DNA of 64,000 bases, from positions 186,001 to 250,000 of the forward strand of contig NW_001799266.1 in assembly GCF_000165425.1 (NCBI RefSeq), in the 5' to 3' direction. Origin of the DNA: Paramecium tetraurelia (lineage: Eukaryota; Ciliophora; Oligohymenophorea; Peniculida; Parameciidae). The translations under genes were made by a program, and so were the position numbers. Positions 59,534 to 64,000 of the stretch are shown here, piece after piece. Each line of letters starts with the position of its first letter. Position 1 is the first letter of the stretch. The notes beneath the pieces were generated by a model that was not told the DNA's origin, ran no database searches, and saw only the letters and a program-made list of their open reading frames with translations.

Positions 59534-61450
59534 TCATATATGTTTTGAGTATTATTTAAATATAGAATTATGACACCTTTGAAAATAGTGATCATTTATA
59601 CCTTCTTAATGTTGATAAATATACATCTAAACATCGATAGGATTATTATTCCATACTCTCGTAGCTTACTTAGCATTCTCCTTCATATAAGTGATTAATT
59701 CTAAAGAAGGATTATTAGCGATGCTTTCAAAAATAGATTATTTGTGGTTAACTTTACTCAAATTCATAGACTGAGTCATAAATGTTTTCTTAGTTGAATG
59801 CACAAGAGACTTGATATTACATGAGTATTGGAAGATAGGCTAATCCTCATTAAAAATTACAAAGGGATCATAAACGTACAATTTGAGATAGTCATTATGA
59901 GGTGGAACAATAACATTAAATTTATTTTGTACTTTCATTGTTTCGAAGTCAATAATGTTTTCACACTTATCAAATACTACTTCCTCCTCTATCTTTGTAG
60001 TTCCCATATTGTTATAATAAAAGTATAACATCCCTAGATTCATTTAAGTAGTAACTTATATTTCAGGTTATTCCAATTATTCATATGTCCTAGTATTTTC
60101 TTTACTTACATCATTCATAGCTAAGCTGGCCAACATTAATTTACTTGATTCAAAGAATTCTGTTGTATTAGCAATCAGATTATCTGGAACTGAAGATCCA
60201 AAATATTAAACAAACAATCTTTATTGTTCCTGGTGTAATTTTGGATTATTCTCTATCTGATTATAAAAATAGCCTTAACAAAAGAGTGTGTATGATCCTT
60301 TAGTTAATTCCTACATATCCAAACATACATTTTATTTAATATTGTAATCTCCAGTTGTAAATTCAAATTTATCATCATTCTTTTTGGAAATCAAAATTCG
60401 AATTAACCCATACTTAATTGGAGATACCAATTAATTAGAATTGAAATTTTAATCTCTTTAGCAAATTGACATGTAAAGATGACAGTCTTAAACTATGTCA
60501 AAATCATAACAATAAGTATTTTCTACGTATTATTAGAATTCCCTCTTTTATTGTATGATCAATTCTTTAGAACTCCATTAATAAGTAGGATGATATTGGA
60601 TTATACATAATTCTGGAAATATCTCTGAAAATTGCTTGAATGTTAAAAAAAATACGCATTTATCATTTTAGATGAACTATTCTAAATAAATTATGATTTA
60701 TTACATCCTGAAATCACTGAGTTTCTATTTGCTGCTCTCATCTAAATCAATTCCTATTCTTTGATATTCCCTTTAACAATTGCTTGAATCACATAACCAC
60801 ACTCTAAACCGTTTTGCTTTTGAACAGCAAACAATAAAGAATGATTTTACATTTGAGATATGATTACACTTTTCAAGTTGCTAATATCTTCTGTACTCAC
60901 CTTCATTATGGGTTATCCAATTAGCATCTAATTTCAAATAAAAAATTACAAACATAAACGCCTCTATTGATTCTTCTATTAATCTATTCAAAATATCGTA
61001 ATTCTTTCCCAATACCTTAACTATCGCTTTCTCTATAATAATTGGCCATTCGCATTCACATTCTAAGGTGGCTAGCTTCTAAATATTGCCAGTTAAATAA
61101 CAAGGTATTTTTTCATCAATTTTAATTAAATGCCATTCTCCTTACAAATTTAGCCAAACTCCATAAAGAGAGTTTAAATTTAAATAAATATTCTTGACAA
61201 ATTGAATATCCTTCTATAGAATATTAAATGCATTGATGAGAGAATTGTCTTGATAATATTAAGACCTTTTGAATTCAGAACATGGTTAAATATTCTTGTT
61301 TAATCCTAGAGACCCTATTCTCAAAAATTGGATTTGACTGTTTTAATCGGTGTAATCGAATTCACTATCAATAAATGTTTGTCTCTCATTTCCTATTTGA
61401 TTGAATTTATAATAATCCTCTTTGTATTTATTGGGTAATCGTTGCAACAT
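59534..61450 (-). CDS. Calpain-like (CysPc-fold) protein, probably inactive
   Basis: A single intronless frame of 638 codons from ATG 61450 to TGA 59534. The N-terminal 150 residues follow the calpain protease core: SLYGVWLNLQGEWHLIKIDE matches the GxWxxVxIDxxLP element, and ECEWPIIIEKAIVKVLGKNY matches the EFWxALLEKAYAK helix. The catalytic Cys block (usually GDCWFL) reads QDNSLI, so the nucleophile is missing, and no clear GHAY or NPWG site is seen. The C-terminal two-thirds contain beta-rich sequence that may include C2-like/calpain III-type domains (GLIRILISKKNDDKFEFTTG). Ciliates have many calpain-like genes, several without catalytic residues; a regulatory or membrane-binding role is more likely than proteolysis. 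Confidence 0.72.
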
Positions 61451-61560
61451 ATAATTAATATTATTATTAATAATAAAAATTGAATTTTAGTTGACACTCT
61501 TACGACACCTTCAGAGACAATATTGTCAATTAGATCATAGTTACTTGTCTGATCTATTCA

Positions 61561-61582
61561 AATATATATATATATATATATA
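61561..61582. repeat. (AT)n dinucleotide microsatellite
   Basis: A run of about 11 AT units lies in the short gap between the starts and ends of two minus-strand genes, just beside the TGA (61584-61586) of the upstream gene. Confidence 0.85.
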
Positions 61583-61583
61583 A

Positions 61584-63946
61584 TCAATCATCAAAATTAT
61601 CAATAAAGTTGTAGTTAAGCTTTTCAATTTGTTAATTTAATTTACTTTCAAATTAAGGCTATCCAATATGATCAATACTCTCAATAATCTCAAAGATTAT
61701 TTCACTGAAATCCAAAATGCATTCTTTCCATTACTTGTACATTTTATAGATTACAATATGATTTTTATATTTCTTCATCTGTTTTTCAATAGATTAAGTA
61801 TCTTTTTACACTATTTCCATATATTTTTAAGCAATCAAATTAAGTACTTATATAAGAATAGATTTCCCATAAGGTATTGCATATTCGCATTTCAATTCTT
61901 TCTCTATAATATTCAACAAATCGTTTTTTAAACATTCCAATTAATCCAAATAATCCAAGATTCCAATATTATGTCGAATAGATTTTAAAGTTGCAAAGTC
62001 TTTCTCAAATCCTTACAAACTCTTATTATCTCTTGTCACTAAAAAAGTTACTAATAATTTTTATAAGATGTCACTAACTTAAATATTATATTTTACTGTT
62101 AAGAATCTGTTAACATCGTAACCAGATCAATTAAAATATTAGTTTTCTAAACTACACTATCTGTTTGTGATTTCAATGGAGGTAATAACTTTAATATTGA
62201 GTATATATTACAGAGCATGATTCTAAAAATTTATCGATTTAAGATTCTATCACCTATGTAGTAGGCTGCTATGTTTCAATAAAACTATTTTTGCCTTTCA
62301 TTTTAGTATTTTATTCTTATTCATATTTTTATATAGTCTCTGTTTATTGTTCTAATTACGTGATAGCTTTATCAAGCATTTTCACAGTTTCTTCATGTTC
62401 TTTCGATAGTTCATTTAACTATTCAATTAACAATTAATTTTCCTTCTCTAATGACTCCATCTTATTTAGATTAGTGTTGTTTTTTGTTTATTTTTTTGGA
62501 TTTTGCAATAATGAAACCAATTATTAAGATTATTAAGATGTCTACAGTTATTATTACTATTGAGATTAAAGTTAATCTATTTTCTGCTATAATTTTACAT
62601 TCTGACGTTCTAAGGACATTTTCTCTTCATCTTTAGCTATCAAACTAGACTAATAACTTTATAATAGCCTTTGCATATTTTCATTAACAGGTTCTAGAAT
62701 TTTGATATCTAAGACCTCAATTTTATTAATTTCTTCAACATCGTTATTATTATTAGTATTTTAATAATTCTTAATCATAGTCAATAATTATTCAATGTAT
62801 GATTACTATGTTTTAGTTTATTAGGCTAAATTTACATAGGCCTAGAATATAATATAAATTATATACTTGATGTATGATATTTCTCTCAACATTAATATCG
62901 TAAATTTTATTTTACATGATCTCAAAATATTATCTCATATAATTAACTTGAACAATAAATTCTGAAAGTTACTCATTTGAAATAGTATTCTATAATTTAG
63001 TATAAATTTCGTTTATATATTTACTTTATCTCAAGATAATATCATAGATATGTGATTCATCCTTTTATTCTTCTTTATATTATTAAGCCATCTGATGAGT
63101 TTAATTAAGATCTTTGGAGGATGCGTTATTCTTTGAAGCCTTATTTTTATTGATTTACATGATGATATTTTTATCGGATTATATAAATAAGTTTTCTGTG
63201 AATTTTTTTAAATTTTCGATGTCTTACTTATATATTGTACTGAAATTATCTGTGTTTTCTTTTTGATTATTAAGATATGAATTTAACTGTTACAATTCCT
63301 ATTCTTTTTGTTCCAAAATTTCCATTACTTAATTAATTGCTAATTGTTGTTGTTAACTCTACTTATAAAGTAATTCTAGGTCATTTTGTTTTTCTTCATT
63401 TTACTACTAAAGCTGTTTAATATTTTCATTTAATTCAATTATTGTATTGTTATAATTCAATTCTTATTGAGCCCATAATGTTTAGAATTTCTCTATTTTT
63501 TCCTTTTAATTTACATTAATCTGCTTTTATCTAATTTCACATTTTTTAATGGTATCAATATTATTGCTCTCTTTTTAAAGGGCTAACTTTTCCTTTTCAA
63601 GTATTTTATTTTATGAATTCAAATATTCATTTTCATATTTCAATCTTATAATCTCTTTTTGTTGGGTTTCAATCTTGTATTAGGGAGCATTCTTACTTCT
63701 GCTGTCAGTGTTTCGATAACTTTAGTGGCCTTCTCGATCTATTCATCCTAGTCTTCAATTTATTAATATAAGTAATTGATGTTCATTTATTATTATATAA
63801 ACTAATTCAAATATCAAACCTAATTGTTTGATTAAAATACTTATATAAGTTTTATCATTTAAGATGACGAGTGAATAAGTATTTATAACCTTGACTTCTC
63901 GAATGCCTTTGATATTTATATCATTTTGCAAAGGAACTATTTTCAT
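61584..63946 (-). CDS. Long Gln-rich coiled-coil protein
   Basis: From ATG 63946 the protein begins with a short structured head (MKIVPLQNDINIKGIREVKV, NTYSLVILNDKTYISILI). It then becomes coiled coil for about 500 residues (EIIRLKYENEYLNSQNKILE, KQSQQQQLAINQVMEILEQK) and ends in a compact helical domain (YLDQLECLKNDLLNIIEKEL, YMEIVQKDTQSIEKQMKKYK) at TGA 61584. Introns of 23, 25 and 23 nt are clear. The junction near 63780, after the head, needs either a longer (about 50-nt) intron or a one-base change and is unresolved. No family is recognised; centrosomal/ciliary or Golgi scaffold proteins have this architecture. Confidence 0.6.
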
Positions 63947-64000
63947 AACTAATTATTTTATCCGATTAACTGCAATTAACCAATTTTAATAATATAAAGT

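Noticed and set aside
1-64000. CRISPR arrays, transposons, virus-like elements, tRNA or rRNA genes, telomeric C4A2/C3A3 repeats.
   Set aside because: I looked for regularly spaced repeats, terminal repeats, transposase or polymerase motifs, cloverleaf-like sequence and telomere runs, and saw none I could support.

Overview
The window is macronuclear-type DNA of a ciliate, most likely Paramecium. Reading frames only make sense if TAA and TAG are read as glutamine and TGA is the only stop: universally conserved proteins (uS8, uS15, ABCE1, V-ATPase subunit a, dynamin) run through many in-frame TAA/TAG codons and end at TGA. The DNA is very AT-rich. Introns are tiny (about 20-32 nt, most often 23-28, GTA...TAG) and gaps between genes are often under 150 nt. 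No tRNA, rRNA, CRISPR array, transposon or virus-like element was recognised.

Layout. 1-5.3 kb: a 5'-cut hypothetical gene, a small coiled-coil gene, a His-rich probable mitochondrial membrane protein, and a trichocyst-matrix-like secretory protein. 5.4-13.1 kb (minus strand): uS8, a dynamin-like GTPase, a cyclic-nucleotide-binding-domain protein, and a FYVE/TBC/coiled-coil protein. 14.7-24.9 kb (plus): one 8.2-kb apparently intronless gene for an IP3R/RyR-family Ca2+-release channel, then two hypothetical genes. 25.2-37 kb (minus): a GYF-domain polyQ protein, a hypothetical gene, VPS8 (WD40 plus RING, CORVET), a long coiled-coil protein, and a WD40 protein. 37.7-41.9 kb (plus): a related WD40 protein placed head-to-head, two small or coiled-coil genes, and uS15. 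42-43 kb (minus): a ULK-like kinase. 44.1-50.1 kb (plus): a coiled-coil gene, a Sel1-repeat gene, an aquaporin-family channel, and a degenerate DDX56/Dbp9-like helicase. 50.2-53 kb (minus): V-ATPase subunit a. 53.7-56.6 kb (plus): ABCE1/RLI1 and a CK1 kinase. 56.8-64 kb: taxilin (minus), TVP23 (plus), a calpain-like protein (minus), and a coiled-coil gene (minus).

There is no operon logic, as expected for a eukaryote, but membrane traffic recurs: dynamin, FYVE-TBC, VPS8, V-ATPase a, TVP23, taxilin, the Ca2+-release channel and a trichocyst-matrix-like cargo all fit dense-core secretory and endosomal biology. The oddest genome-level signal is a set of single-base frame breaks, mostly at homopolymers, inside otherwise intact conserved genes (including ABCE1, expected to be essential). 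They look more like sequence or assembly errors than biology, but should be checked. I did not find a convincing new system. The most original observations are functional degenerations (TBC, calpain, DDX56 and aquaporin-filter residues), introns of length 3n without a stop, a polyQ tract written in TAA/TAG, and a perfect 38-bp palindrome.
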